Below, in pieces: positions 37,646 to 46,964 of a DNA stretch of 64,000 nucleotides. The position numbers and the translations under genes are program-made. The DNA is from a virus, in IMG/VR virus record IMGVR_UViG_3300031963_000020, positions 84,341 to 148,340 of that record; one strand, 5' to 3'. The first letter of the stretch is position 1. Each line of letters begins with the position of its first letter. Below the pieces are notes generated by a model that searched no databases, was not told the DNA's origin, and was given only the letters and a program-made list of their open reading frames with translations.

Positions 37646-38967
37646 TGGTTGTACAATCGGTTCTGGACTTACAAAAACTACAGAAGCGAATAGATACCGA
37701 GGTGTCGTATATGGCACCTATCCTCGTTGACCAGCACTCGCATCCTGCGGTCAATCAAGTGTCCTCTTTACATATTGCGTTTAACGACGGGGAATACTTC
37801 TGCGTTCCCTTTAATCATCCCGATGGTATCCCTCTATCGGTCGAACTTAAAGACGCATTTAAGATTGTTACCCTATACAAACGAGAAATCCTTCATGCGT
37901 TCCCAAGTGTTCCACACGAACGGGTGCATGATGTTGCGACTATTCTCCACTTATCCAGTAATAGTATTCCAGAAATTCGTGAATACTATACTCCGAATAT
38001 CCAACGAACATTACAGCAGTTTCAGTTTAAGAACCTGCATCTCAGTATCCCGTTGACGATGTGGATGGAATATGGACACAACCTACTTCGTTTCATCCAC
38101 GAATCATACAAGAAGCATACAACACCAGATGGGTATGAGTTTGTCAATAATACAATCATTCCAACGTTGACCACGATTGAGAAGTCGGGGCTATGTATTG
38201 ACCAGAATATCTTGACAGAACACTTTGGGTCAGACATAAAAAAATATATAACTAATAATACAATATATTCAGAATATAATCCATATACTGCTACAGGTCG
38301 TCCAAGCAACAAGTATGGTGGTATCAATTTTGCTGCACTAAATAAATCGGATGGAACTCGTGGAGCATTTACCAGTAGATATGGGGACGATGGACTTCTC
38401 ATCCAGTTTGACTACGAAGCGTTCCACTTACGTCTGGTTGGGGCACAAATGGGATATGACCTTCCAAATAGTTCTGTCCATACCTTTCTCGCTCAGCAGT
38501 ATTATGGTAAAGAGGAGGTCAATCCTGAGGAATATGAGGCGTCAAAAGCAAGAACATTTGCATTGATGTATGGAATGACCGAAGAGTTCGGTAATGTTGA
38601 TTTCTTCCATAAGGTTAGAAAGTATAGTGAACTGATATGGGAAATCTATAGAAGCTCTGGATATGTAAAGACCAAAACGGGTAAGAAACTGGTGGTCGAA
38701 GAACCATCGCAGAATAAAGTGTTTAACTATTCTGTACAATGGTTGGAAACAGAATCAGCACTCACTAATGTCGCAAAGGTGTGTGAGTTATTAAAGGGAC
38801 GATTGACGAAACCTATTCTCTACACTTATGACGCATTACTCTTAGATTTACACAGGTCGGAAGCAGCAATGCTCCCAGCAATCAAGAGTTTGTTAGAGGG
38901 AGAAATGTATCCAACTAGAATGTATAAGGGTAAAAATTACAATGAACTTTTGAAGGTAGAAATATAA
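37645..38967 (+). CDS. Divergent family A DNA polymerase-like protein
   Basis: A 440-residue protein with the motif order of DNA polymerase I. The text TATGRPSNKYGGINFAAL corresponds to TGRLSS-PNLQNIP. Motif A is QFDYEAFHLR with D256 (usual DYSQIELR). The O-helix motif is EASKARTFALMYG with K301 and Y309. A GYVKTKTGKK segment and NYSVQ precede motif C, YTYDALLLDL with D396 (usual VHDE). Both metal-binding Asp are kept, but the motif A Glu is His261, the motif C His is Tyr395 and the Glu is Ala397. The N-terminus (LHIAFNDGEYFCVPFNH) looks like a shortened, probably inactive 3'-5' exonuclease fold. The phage also has a family B polymerase at 49530. Function could be gap filling, lesion bypass or a structural role. 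Confidence 0.75.
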   Translation: MVVQSVLDLQKLQKRIDTEVSYMAPILVDQHSHPAVNQVSSLHIAFNDGEYFCVPFNHPDGIPLSVELKDAFKIVTLYKREILHAFPSVPHERVHDVATILHLSSNSIPEIREYYTPNIQRTLQQFQFKNLHLSIPLTMWMEYGHNLLRFIHESYKKHTTPDGYEFVNNTIIPTLTTIEKSGLCIDQNILTEHFGSDIKKYITNNTIYSEYNPYTATGRPSNKYGGINFAALNKSDGTRGAFTSRYGDDGLLIQFDYEAFHLRLVGAQMGYDLPNSSVHTFLAQQYYGKEEVNPEEYEASKARTFALMYGMTEEFGNVDFFHKVRKYSELIWEIYRSSGYVKTKTGKKLVVEEPSQNKVFNYSVQWLETESALTNVAKVCELLKGRLTKPILYTYDALLLDLHRSEAAMLPAIKSLLEGEMYPTRMYKGKNYNELLKVEI

Positions 38968-39039
38968 GGTTTGACCTTACATAATAATATTTATTAGGAG
39001 TAAAAAAGCAGGAAGTTTTACCCTAATGAGTTTATTATT

Positions 39040-39447
39040 ATGAAACCAGAAACACAGTTACTTTGTACTTTCTGTGCAAAAAAGGATATTGAATCCACCA
39101 TAGAACAAATCAAGAAAATCTACACACTCGCATTTAATTCGGTTTATGTGTTGGATAATGTGAATGATGAGAATCAAGCAATCTTGACGTATAATATCGA
39201 TTTATCGAAACCAGTTCTTGGTGAAGCACCAGAATCTACAATTTCAGTACATAGAAAGAAGCAAACAAACACTATCTACACAATCAATGCTATTAATAAG
39301 TTGATTGAAGAAAAGAATGGTGGTGTATTAGATAAGACCTATAAGATTGATTGGACTGAATTACAAAATACTGTTTTAGTCACCGCATACGGTCGCCTTA
39401 AAAAAGTAAATACTAAAATATCAAATATTATTAATATTCAAAACTAA
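39040..39447 (+). CDS. Conserved hypothetical upstream of ssDNA-binding protein
   Basis: A 135-residue protein (MKPETQLLCTFCAKKDIEST). The pattern is alternating beta and alpha, with a basic C-terminal half (KIDWTELQNTVLVTAYGRLKKVN). A 72-nt gap separates it from the polymerase-like gene, holding TTGACC within a 6-bp inverted repeat (38965-38979) but no good -10. It lies just upstream of the gp32 promoter. In T4, neighbours of gene 32 include translational regulators, but I see no specific family. Confidence 0.4.
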   Translation: MKPETQLLCTFCAKKDIESTIEQIKKIYTLAFNSVYVLDNVNDENQAILTYNIDLSKPVLGEAPESTISVHRKKQTNTIYTINAINKLIEEKNGGVLDKTYKIDWTELQNTVLVTAYGRLKKVNTKISNIINIQN

Positions 39448-39450
39448 GGC

Positions 39451-39479
39451 TTGACAAACACAACTGACCTCATTATCAT
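39451..39479 (+). promoter_or_regulatory. Sigma70-type promoter of the gp32 operon
   Basis: TTGACA (39451-39456), 17-nt spacer, TATCAT (39474-39479). An inverted repeat ACCTCA (39467-39472) and TGAGGT (39486-39491) brackets the -10 and start point, a possible operator. Confidence 0.75.
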
Positions 39480-39531
39480 ACGTGGTGAGGTGTATTAAAC
39501 ACTCAACTCTAAACACTAAGGAGAAAATTGT

Positions 39532-40350
39532 ATGGCACTAGATTTTAATGCCCTAAAGGCAAAGCTCAACACATTCACAAAGCAAAGTGACCGAAGTGAG
39601 TCGCTTTGGAAGCCCACCGAAGGTAAGACAACCATCCGTATTGTCCCGTGGGCAAAGAACCGCGAGAACCCTTTCATTGAACTCTATTTCCACTATATCG
39701 GAAATAAGACTTACATCTCGCCTCTTTCATTTGGTCGCCGCGACCCTATCGCGGAATTCGCAGACAAGTTAGTTGAAGATGCACGCCGTGAAGGTCGTGA
39801 AGCGGAGAAGGCTGCCTGGAAGCAGGCTAACGCTTTCCGTCCGAAGCTTCGTACCTATGTTCCTATCATCGTTCGTGGTGAAGAGGACAAGGGTGTTCGT
39901 TTCTTCTCATTCGGTAAGACGGTCTATCAGGACCTCCTTTCCTACATCGCTGATCCTGACTACGGTGATATTACTGATCCGAAGGTTGGTCGTGATGTTG
40001 TGGTCGAATATATCCCACAAGAGAAGTCCGACACGAACTTTGCCAAGACCTCAGTAAAGGTTAAGCCGAATCAGACCCCTGTGGTCGGTGATGTTGATGT
40101 TGCTAAGAAGCTTCTCTCGGAACAGCCCGATATCTTTGCACTCTACAAGGAACCTTCCTATGAAGAGTTGATGGTTGTTCTCCAGAAGTATCTTGACCCA
40201 GATGGTTCGACTCCCACCCCCGCTCCTGCAAAGGGTAATTCTGAGGTCAAGAGTGTGACCGCCGAAGTCCTTGACGTTAAGACGGAGATTTCTGAGTCGG
40301 CACAAGTCAAGAACGCTCTTGATGAGTTCGATAAGCTATTCGACAATTAA
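39532..40350 (+). CDS. 32: Single-stranded DNA-binding protein, T4 gp32-like
   Basis: A 272-residue protein. The N-terminus (MALDFNALKAKLNTF) is the cooperativity-type basic segment, followed by the OB-fold core with EGKTTIRIVPW and FIELYFHYIGNKTYISP. The acidic C-terminus (EFDKLFDN) is the usual protein-interaction tail. The zinc ligands of T4 gp32 are not visible, as in many distant homologues. It coats ssDNA and coordinates replication, recombination and repair. A very strong ribosome binding site (AAGGAG) and its own promoter suit an abundant protein. Codon usage is more GC-rich than in the fibre genes. Confidence 0.85.
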   Translation: MALDFNALKAKLNTFTKQSDRSESLWKPTEGKTTIRIVPWAKNRENPFIELYFHYIGNKTYISPLSFGRRDPIAEFADKLVEDARREGREAEKAAWKQANAFRPKLRTYVPIIVRGEEDKGVRFFSFGKTVYQDLLSYIADPDYGDITDPKVGRDVVVEYIPQEKSDTNFAKTSVKVKPNQTPVVGDVDVAKKLLSEQPDIFALYKEPSYEELMVVLQKYLDPDGSTPTPAPAKGNSEVKSVTAEVLDVKTEISESAQVKNALDEFDKLFDN

Positions 40351-40363
40351 TCGGTAATCAACT

Positions 40364-41530
40364 ATGGCTACCGAAAAGAAAACTAAGAAACCAATTCCTG
40401 CGGCAGACCGTGACGAGTTGGCACAAGTCATCGCAGACTCACTTAACAAATTAAACAAAGACTCTGACCAGATTGCATATTTCCTTGATGGTAAGGAAGA
40501 TACTCCAACGGATTTCACCGATTTTATTTCGACTGGTGCAACAATGTTGGATATCGCAATCAGTAATCGTCCCCACGGTGGTATCGCTGTGGGCCGTATC
40601 ACTGAACTTACTGGATTGGAAGGTTCTGGTAAATCGTTGGTCGGTGCACAACTTATCGCTAATACACAGAAACGTGGTGGTGTGGCAGTATTGATTGATA
40701 CTGAAACCGCAGTTAATCCAGAGTTCTTTAAGGCTGTAGGTATTGATATGAACAAGTTAGTATATGTTCATCTTTCTACGGTTGAAGATATCTTCGATGC
40801 AATCACCAATATCATTGAAAAGGTCAGAGCTGGCAAGGACAAAGATAAGTTGGTCACGATTATCGTTGACTCCGTTGCCGCAGCTTCTACTAAGAAGGAA
40901 ATGGAAGCCGACTTCGGTAAGGACGGATACGCTACTGACAAGGCAATCATTATCAGTAAGGCAATGCGAAAGATTACCGGCCTCCTCGGTCGTGAACGTA
41001 TCGCATTAGTATTCACCAACCAACTCCGTCAGAAGATGAACGCTCCTGCGTTCTCTGACCCGTGGACTACCTCCGGTGGTAAGGCTATCGCATTCCACGC
41101 ATCAACTCGTATTCGTTTGTCCTTAATTGGTAAAATCCAAGACGGAAACAAGAATGTTGTTGGTGTGAATGTCAAGGCGGTTGTGGTTAAGAATCGTCTT
41201 GGTCCTCCACATCGTGTGGCAGAATTCGACATCTACTTTGACCGTGGTATTGATGATTATGGTAGTTGGTTGGATGTCTTGAAGGAAAACAACTTGGTCA
41301 AGCAATCTGGTGCATGGTATACTATGATTGATGAAACTACTGGTGAAGAAGTTAAGTTCCAATCAAAGGACTTCCCGAAGTTCTTAGACTCGAACATCAC
41401 CCGTAAGGAAGAAATCTATAGTAAGATTTGTGATACACTCATTATGAAGTATCGTAGTGAGTATAATCCAGACGCTATGACACTTGATACTGGTGAAGAA
41501 GATAGTAAACAACTTTTACTGGACGAATAA
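40364..41530 (+). CDS. uvsX: UvsX/RecA-family recombinase
   Basis: A 388-residue strand-exchange ATPase. Walker A is GLEGSGKS (84-91), followed by the RecA-core text LIDTETAVNPEFF and the Walker B strand VTIIVDSVAA. The L1/L2 region is marked by LVFTNQLRQKMNAP and TSGGKAIAFHASTRIRL. The C-terminus is acidic (DTGEEDSKQLLLDE). It loads on gp32-coated DNA for recombination-dependent replication. It lies 13 nt after gp32 and one base before the next gene, in a replication operon. Confidence 0.9.
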   Translation: MATEKKTKKPIPAADRDELAQVIADSLNKLNKDSDQIAYFLDGKEDTPTDFTDFISTGATMLDIAISNRPHGGIAVGRITELTGLEGSGKSLVGAQLIANTQKRGGVAVLIDTETAVNPEFFKAVGIDMNKLVYVHLSTVEDIFDAITNIIEKVRAGKDKDKLVTIIVDSVAAASTKKEMEADFGKDGYATDKAIIISKAMRKITGLLGRERIALVFTNQLRQKMNAPAFSDPWTTSGGKAIAFHASTRIRLSLIGKIQDGNKNVVGVNVKAVVVKNRLGPPHRVAEFDIYFDRGIDDYGSWLDVLKENNLVKQSGAWYTMIDETTGEEVKFQSKDFPKFLDSNITRKEEIYSKICDTLIMKYRSEYNPDAMTLDTGEEDSKQLLLDE

Positions 41531-41531
41531 T

Positions 41532-41858
41532 ATGTTAGAAGAATTCATTGAGGTTGCATTAGAAGCATTTACTAATGCAAACGGAAATGTTGATAAGTTT
41601 GAACTACAACTTCGTAGAAAATTGATGGTATATAACACTACTGTCGCAACACAGCAATCTGTTGTGAATACTACAATTCCTCCAATTCCACTAAATCAAG
41701 TTGAAAAAGCTATAACTAACATAAGTGAAAATGATCCTATTTTTGCCGAACTTGAAAACATAGATGTTAATACTATGACTGATGAAGATGTATTAGCATT
41801 GGCTCGTCGTATGGGAATAATGGAAAACGTAGCTGAGCAATCAGAAGAAAATGAGTGA
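41532..41858 (+). CDS. Small acidic protein between uvsX and the flap nuclease
   Basis: A 108-residue acidic protein; the ATG one base after the uvsX stop is preferred to a longer in-frame start inside uvsX. It has a helical N-terminus (MLEEFIEVALEAFTNANG) and a C-terminal helix pair (DEDVLALARRMGIMENV). The position resembles that of UvsY-type mediators in some phages, but the sequence does not show a UvsY motif. It overlaps the next gene by 8 nt. Confidence 0.45.
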   Translation: MLEEFIEVALEAFTNANGNVDKFELQLRRKLMVYNTTVATQQSVVNTTIPPIPLNQVEKAITNISENDPIFAELENIDVNTMTDEDVLALARRMGIMENVAEQSEENE

Positions 41859-42921
41859 TTTACAGAAAGTTTTTGAATCAATGAAGTTTGATGTCAGTAA
41901 GGAGGACACGAAGTATAATAGTCGTGTCCTCTTTATTGACGCACTCAATACGTTCTTACGTAGTTATGCAGCAATTCCAACACTTGATGATAATGGTAAT
42001 CATATTGGTGGTATGTCTGGATTTCTGAAAAGTGTTGGGTCTGTTGTTCGTGATTTCAAACCTTCTCGTGTTGTGATTGTATTTGACGGAAAGGGTGGGT
42101 CACAGCGTAGACGTAAAATCTATTCAGACTATAAATCAAATCGTAAGCCGCCGACTCGGTTAAATCGTCAGTACGATATGACAACCGAAGAGCAAGAAAC
42201 AGAAAATATGAAGTATCAGTTGGTGACACTTATTGAGATGTTAGAGTGTCTCCCTGTTACGATTTTCACAATGGATAATATTGAAGCAGACGATGTGATT
42301 GCATATGCATCGGAACTGATCACCGCACAAGGTGGAGAATCTATCATCTATTCTACAGATAAAGATTTCTTGCAAATGGTGACGGAAACTACAAAGGTCT
42401 ACAATCCCGTCAAGAAGAAAACATTTGATGTGCAGACGATTATAGAAACCTATGGGGTGCATCCTGATAACTTTGTATATTATCGGGCACTACTTGGTGA
42501 TAAGAGTGATAATATTGATGGTATCCGTGGGGCTGGTGAAAAGACGGTATTAAAGTTATTTCCAGAACTTGTAGATAATACAAATACAGTTGACTATAAT
42601 TTCATCGAACAAAAGTATACAGATGTAAAGAAGAAACCGAAATTAATTGAGAATATTTTAAGTAATAAAGATATAGTAGAAAGAAATATGCAACTCATGC
42701 AGTTACGAGATGTTAATATTTCAACAGATGCAAAAATGAAAATAGTTCATAAATTAGACATTGTTAAGACGGATTTACGCAAGATGGACTTGACAAAGTT
42801 GATGATTCGTAGTAAAGTTATATCTAACTTTCCGACTTACGATATGTGGCTTGCGTCCACATTTGTTCCACTAACGAGGTTCTCTAATGGTTCCGATAGT
42901 ATCAGCACCACAAAATTATGA
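41851..42921 (+). CDS. rnh: 5'-3' exonuclease/flap endonuclease, T4 RNase H-like
   Basis: A 356-residue FEN-family nuclease. The metal-binding Asp-rich motifs appear in order: LFIDALNTFLR, VVIVFDGKGG, a YKSNRKPPTRLN bridge region, NIEADDVIAY, STDKDFLQM and the helix-hairpin-helix text LLGDKSDNIDGIRGAGEKT. It removes RNA primers and flaps on the lagging strand. It overlaps both neighbours (8 nt upstream, 35 nt downstream), indicating translational coupling with the helicase gene. Confidence 0.88.
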   Translation: MSDLQKVFESMKFDVSKEDTKYNSRVLFIDALNTFLRSYAAIPTLDDNGNHIGGMSGFLKSVGSVVRDFKPSRVVIVFDGKGGSQRRRKIYSDYKSNRKPPTRLNRQYDMTTEEQETENMKYQLVTLIEMLECLPVTIFTMDNIEADDVIAYASELITAQGGESIIYSTDKDFLQMVTETTKVYNPVKKKTFDVQTIIETYGVHPDNFVYYRALLGDKSDNIDGIRGAGEKTVLKLFPELVDNTNTVDYNFIEQKYTDVKKKPKLIENILSNKDIVERNMQLMQLRDVNISTDAKMKIVHKLDIVKTDLRKMDLTKLMIRSKVISNFPTYDMWLASTFVPLTRFSNGSDSISTTKL

Positions 42922-44293
42922 TACGAATGTAGATAATCTATCGAAGTATGGTATTGAGTTTCAAACAAAAGTATTATCGTCGATAATCTCTGCACCAGAT
43001 TTTTTGGAGCAGTCGTTTGATGTTATCAATCCATACTTCTTTGATAGTGATTCTGGTAGATGGATTGCGAAGAAAGCTCTATCCTTTTATAACGAATATC
43101 GCACACTACCAACACTTGAATATTTCAAGATTGAATTATCACAAGAAACCGACGATTCACTTCGTGCGGGAACTATTGAATTGCTTCGTAAGGTGGTCAC
43201 GAAGGTCACCGATACGGATGCAGAATATGTTCGTGATAAGTTTCTTGACTTTGCTCGTAATCAGTCATTAAAGTCGGCAATCATTAAATCGGTTGATTTA
43301 CTACAGAGTGGTGATTACGATAAGATTAAGACGGTTGTTGACCACGCACTTCGTAGTGGACAACCAAAGGAAATCGGTCTAAACTGGTCGGAAGATGTCG
43401 AGGCACGATTGGCTCGTATTTCTCGTGATACGGTTCCGACTGGTTGGGATGTAATTGATGCAATTACTGGTGGTGGATTGGGTGGTGGTGAACTTGGTGT
43501 CATCGCAGCTCCGTCTGGTATCGGTAAGAGTTGGGCATTGTCTACGATTGGTGCAAACGCACTACGTAAGGGAAAGCGAGTGGTACATTACACTCTTGAA
43601 CTTAACGAAAACTATGTTGGTATTCGGTATGATACTATCTTTACTGGTATTGAACCTGGAAAGATTCCTGATAATGTTGATGCCGTTAAAGATGTGGTGT
43701 CAAAGATTACTGGACAACTAATTATTAAATACTATCCTGCCAGAAGTGCAACGTGTAATTCACTTATGGCACACGTACAACAGTTGACAGCATTGGGATA
43801 CAAGCCCGATTTGATGTTGGTTGACTACGCAGACTTATTAAGAGCAGCAGAACGAGTAGATGCCCGTTATCAAGAATTGGGTGCAATCTACGAGGAACTT
43901 CGTGGCATCGCTGGGGAACTGAACATTCCATGTTGGACAGCATCGCAGACACAACGTAGTTCTATTCAAGATGACGTTATTCAGGCAGACAAGATTTCAG
44001 AATCATATAATAAGATTATGACTGCTGATTTAGTCATCTCGTTGAGCCGTAAGTTAGAAGATAAGGTCAATAAGACAGGACGTGCCCATATTATTAAGAA
44101 TAGATTTGGTGCAGATGGTCAAACATTTCCTGTCGTGATGGATACAAGTATCGGTCAGATACAAATTTACGATGAGAAATCATCAAAAGGTATTTTGTTG
44201 AAGAAACAGATGGAAAATCAAGTTGCAGATGAAAAGAATACACTCAGAAAAAAGTTGGCAGAGATGAGTGGATTAGAAAGTCTTGATGATTAA
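42887..44293 (+). CDS. 41: Replicative DNA helicase, gp41/DnaB-like
   Basis: A 468-residue hexameric helicase of the DnaB/RecA-fold class. The N-terminal helical domain (residues 1-150) is followed by the motor with Walker A IAAPSGIGKS (K214), the motif LDLMLVDYADLL-type Walker B (here DLMLVDYADLLRAA), and an arginine-finger region with VISLSRKLEDKVN and IKNRFGADGQTFP. It unwinds DNA ahead of gp43. GAGGT at 42876 gives its ribosome binding site inside the nuclease gene. No primase (gp61) or loader (gp59) gene is seen nearby in the window. Confidence 0.88.
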   Translation: MVPIVSAPQNYDTNVDNLSKYGIEFQTKVLSSIISAPDFLEQSFDVINPYFFDSDSGRWIAKKALSFYNEYRTLPTLEYFKIELSQETDDSLRAGTIELLRKVVTKVTDTDAEYVRDKFLDFARNQSLKSAIIKSVDLLQSGDYDKIKTVVDHALRSGQPKEIGLNWSEDVEARLARISRDTVPTGWDVIDAITGGGLGGGELGVIAAPSGIGKSWALSTIGANALRKGKRVVHYTLELNENYVGIRYDTIFTGIEPGKIPDNVDAVKDVVSKITGQLIIKYYPARSATCNSLMAHVQQLTALGYKPDLMLVDYADLLRAAERVDARYQELGAIYEELRGIAGELNIPCWTASQTQRSSIQDDVIQADKISESYNKIMTADLVISLSRKLEDKVNKTGRAHIIKNRFGADGQTFPVVMDTSIGQIQIYDEKSSKGILLKKQMENQVADEKNTLRKKLAEMSGLESLDD

Positions 44294-44377
44294 CTAACAC
44301 ATAATTTTTTCCTAAACAAACACCCTATTTATTTTACCACAACCCATAACATTCAGAGTAGAGATTGGAGTATTCAA

Positions 44378-46228
44378 ATGCAGATTGAAGCAAAGATTTT
44401 AAGTGATATTACCGTATTTATGAAGTACGCAAAGTTTAATCCTACATTAAATCGTAGAGAAAATTGGAAAGAGTTAGTTGATAGAAATAAACAAATGCAT
44501 TTGGAAAAATATCCAAACCTAAAAGAAGAAATAGAGGCAGCATACAAATATGTATATGATAAGAAGATACTTCCTTCCATGCGCAGTTTGCAGTTTGCTG
44601 GGAAACCTATTGCCATTAACAACGCTCGTTTGTATAATTGCTGTTTTCTACCTATTGACCACGTGGACGCGTTCTCAGAAATCATGTTCCTCTTGTTGTC
44701 AGGCACAGGGGTCGGATACTCCGTACAAAGGCATCATGTAGAAAACTTACCTGAGATTAACAAGCCAACAAAGAATCGTCGTTATCTTGTTGGTGATAGT
44801 ATCGAAGGTTGGGCAGATGCGGTGAAGGTATTGATGACCGCATATATGAAGGGTAAGGCAATGCCAATTTATGATTTCACCGATGTTCGTCCAAAGGGTG
44901 CAATGCTCTTGACCTCTGGTGGAAAGGCACCTGGTCCTGAACCATTAAAGGATTGCTTACATAATGTGCAAAAGGTATTGGACAGAAAGCAAAATGGTGA
45001 ACACCTCACTACACTTGAAGTCCACGACATTCTTTGCTATATCGCTGATGCCGTGTTGGCAGGTGGTATTCGTCGGTCAGCAATGATTTCGTTGTTTGAT
45101 ATTGATGACGACGATATGTTGACCTGTAAGTTCGGTAACTGGTGGGAACAAAATGCACAACGTGGTCGTGCAAACAATTCAGCAGTCATTGTTCGTTCAA
45201 AGGTTGAAGCAGAAACATTCTTTGAATTATGGAAGAAAATTGAAGCATCGGGTTCTGGTGAACCTGGTTTCTTCTTTACCAATGATAAGGATTGGGGTAT
45301 GAACCCTTGTGCAGAAATTAGTCTCCGTCCGTTCCAATTCTGTAATCTCACCACCATTCATGCGGGTGATGTTGTAGACCAAGACGATTTGAACGCACGT
45401 GCTAAGGCAGCAGCATTTATCGGCACACTACAAGCAAGTTATACAGATTTTCATTATTTGAGAGACATATGGAAAAGAACAACAGAGAAGGAAGCACTCA
45501 TCGGAGTGTCGATGACTGGAATAGCATCGGGTGGAGTGTTAAAGCTCAACATGAAAGAGGCTGCAAATTTGGTGAAGGAAGAGAATGCACGTGTATCGTC
45601 TATAATTGGTACGATGCCAGCGGCCCGTTGCACGACCGTGAAGCCAGAGGGCACGTCATCTCTCGTTTTGGGTACGAGTAGTGGTATTCATGCTTGGCAT
45701 AACAAGCACTACATTCGTCGTATCCGTGTAGGTAAGAATGAAAGTATCTACGCATACTTGAAGAACAATCATCCAGAACTCGTCACTGACGAATACTTCA
45801 AGCCAAATATTCAAGCAGTTATTGAAGTTCCACAAAAGGCACCAGATGGAGCAATCACTCGTCAAGAAAGTGCATTAGACCTCCTCGGTCGCACCAGTAA
45901 GGTATGGAAGGAATGGGTCAAGACAGGTCACAGAAAGGGTGCAAATAAGAATAATGTATCCGTCACCGTATCTATCAAGGATGGTGAATGGCAAGAAGTT
46001 GGTGAATGGATGTGGGAAAATCGTGAGAACTTTACCGCACTTTCAGTTCTTCCATACTCAGACCACACATACATTCAAGCACCATTTGAAGATGTTGACG
46101 AAGAAACCTATAACGAATTGGTTGGTCATTTACACGAAATCAATCTTGATGATGTCGTAGAAGTTGAAGATGTCACCAATTTACAAGGTGAAGCCGCATG
46201 CTCGGCTGGTGGATGTGAGGTTCAATAA
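44378..46228 (+). CDS. nrdJ: Class II (adenosylcobalamin) ribonucleoside-triphosphate reductase
   Basis: A 616-residue monomeric reductase making dNTPs from NTPs. The active-site text NPCAEISL gives C311 and E313, with the partner C322 in QFCNLTTI; the 11-residue gap equals that in the Lactobacillus enzyme (C408/C419). An upstream cysteine lies at LYNCC (C88/C89). The C-terminal shuttle pair is CSAGGC (C608 and C613). No small R2 radical subunit or glycyl-radical loop is nearby, which fits a cobalamin-dependent enzyme needing host B12. Thioredoxin follows with a one-base overlap and can re-reduce the shuttle cysteines. It is shorter than the about 740-residue Lactobacillus enzyme. The 84-nt leader has no room for a cobalamin riboswitch. 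Confidence 0.85.
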   Translation: MQIEAKILSDITVFMKYAKFNPTLNRRENWKELVDRNKQMHLEKYPNLKEEIEAAYKYVYDKKILPSMRSLQFAGKPIAINNARLYNCCFLPIDHVDAFSEIMFLLLSGTGVGYSVQRHHVENLPEINKPTKNRRYLVGDSIEGWADAVKVLMTAYMKGKAMPIYDFTDVRPKGAMLLTSGGKAPGPEPLKDCLHNVQKVLDRKQNGEHLTTLEVHDILCYIADAVLAGGIRRSAMISLFDIDDDDMLTCKFGNWWEQNAQRGRANNSAVIVRSKVEAETFFELWKKIEASGSGEPGFFFTNDKDWGMNPCAEISLRPFQFCNLTTIHAGDVVDQDDLNARAKAAAFIGTLQASYTDFHYLRDIWKRTTEKEALIGVSMTGIASGGVLKLNMKEAANLVKEENARVSSIIGTMPAARCTTVKPEGTSSLVLGTSSGIHAWHNKHYIRRIRVGKNESIYAYLKNNHPELVTDEYFKPNIQAVIEVPQKAPDGAITRQESALDLLGRTSKVWKEWVKTGHRKGANKNNVSVTVSIKDGEWQEVGEWMWENRENFTALSVLPYSDHTYIQAPFEDVDEETYNELVGHLHEINLDDVVEVEDVTNLQGEAACSAGGCEVQ

Positions 46229-46545
46229 TGTTGAACAAGATTGACACGATTGAACAGTTAAAAGAAGTGGTTCATCACAACGATATTGCAGTGGTGGATT
46301 TATACGCAACGTGGTGCAAACCATGCCAAGAAATGCTTCCAGTTATCGAAGAACTTTCCAATCAAACATCAGTTCCTTTTTACAAGGTAGATATTGATGA
46401 AGTTCCAGATGCAAAGACATTTACTGGAGCAAAGGCTGTTCCAATGTTATACATCTACAAAGACGGACGAATTCGTGAATTTGCATTTGGTGTAAATGAC
46501 AAGTCCAAGATTGAAATGAAACTTAAAAGGGTTATGAGGGCATAA
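46228..46545 (+). CDS. Thioredoxin
   Basis: A 105-residue thioredoxin fold with active site WCKPC (C30, C33) in DLYATWCKPCQEMLP and the cis-Pro segment AVPMLYIY. It is likely the electron donor for the reductase gene it overlaps by one base, and it overlaps dUTPase by one base at its other end. Confidence 0.9.
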   Translation: MLNKIDTIEQLKEVVHHNDIAVVDLYATWCKPCQEMLPVIEELSNQTSVPFYKVDIDEVPDAKTFTGAKAVPMLYIYKDGRIREFAFGVNDKSKIEMKLKRVMRA

Positions 46546-46964
46546 TGAAGGTTAAGAAATTATTTGATAATGCGACATTACCAACCAAGGCACACGCTGG
46601 TGATTTAGGATACGATTTATATGCTCAGGCGCAGATGGTTATCTATCCTGGAGATGTAGGATTAGTCCCTACAGGTATTTCCGTACAATTCCCAGAAGGT
46701 TACGGAGCATTACTTCGTGACCGTTCTTCGGTGGCTACAAAACAATACTTATTTGTAGTGGCTGGTGTAATTGACAATGGTTATACTGGTGAAATTAAAA
46801 TAGCTTTATATAATGGTGGTCGGGATGTCGCCAAGATTCAAGAAGGTACAAAAATTGCACAAATGATTTTGGTTCCAACGGTCAATTTTGAAATAGAAGA
46901 AGTTTCAGAAACCACATCAGTAGATGGAAGGGGGAGCAATGGATTCGGTTCAACAGGCAACTGA
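46545..46964 (+). CDS. dut: dUTPase
   Basis: A 139-residue trimeric dUTPase with the five family motifs: AGDLGYDLYA, LLRDRSSVA, GVIDNGYTGEIKI, GTKIAQMIL and the Gly-rich tail GRGSNGFGSTG. It hydrolyses dUTP to dUMP to keep uracil out of DNA and supply dTMP synthesis. It is the third gene in the nucleotide operon, and its 3' end is overlapped by the Fe-S carrier gene. Confidence 0.92.
   Translation: MKVKKLFDNATLPTKAHAGDLGYDLYAQAQMVIYPGDVGLVPTGISVQFPEGYGALLRDRSSVATKQYLFVVAGVIDNGYTGEIKIALYNGGRDVAKIQEGTKIAQMILVPTVNFEIEEVSETTSVDGRGSNGFGSTGN

Noticed and set aside
38965-38999. Promoter before the 39040 gene based on TTGACC
   Set aside because: There is no acceptable -10 hexamer at 16-18 nt; only a small inverted repeat and a TATTTATT string are present.
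44294-44377. Cobalamin riboswitch before the class II RNR gene
   Set aside because: Only 84 nt are available and no B12-box or multi-helix structure is visible.
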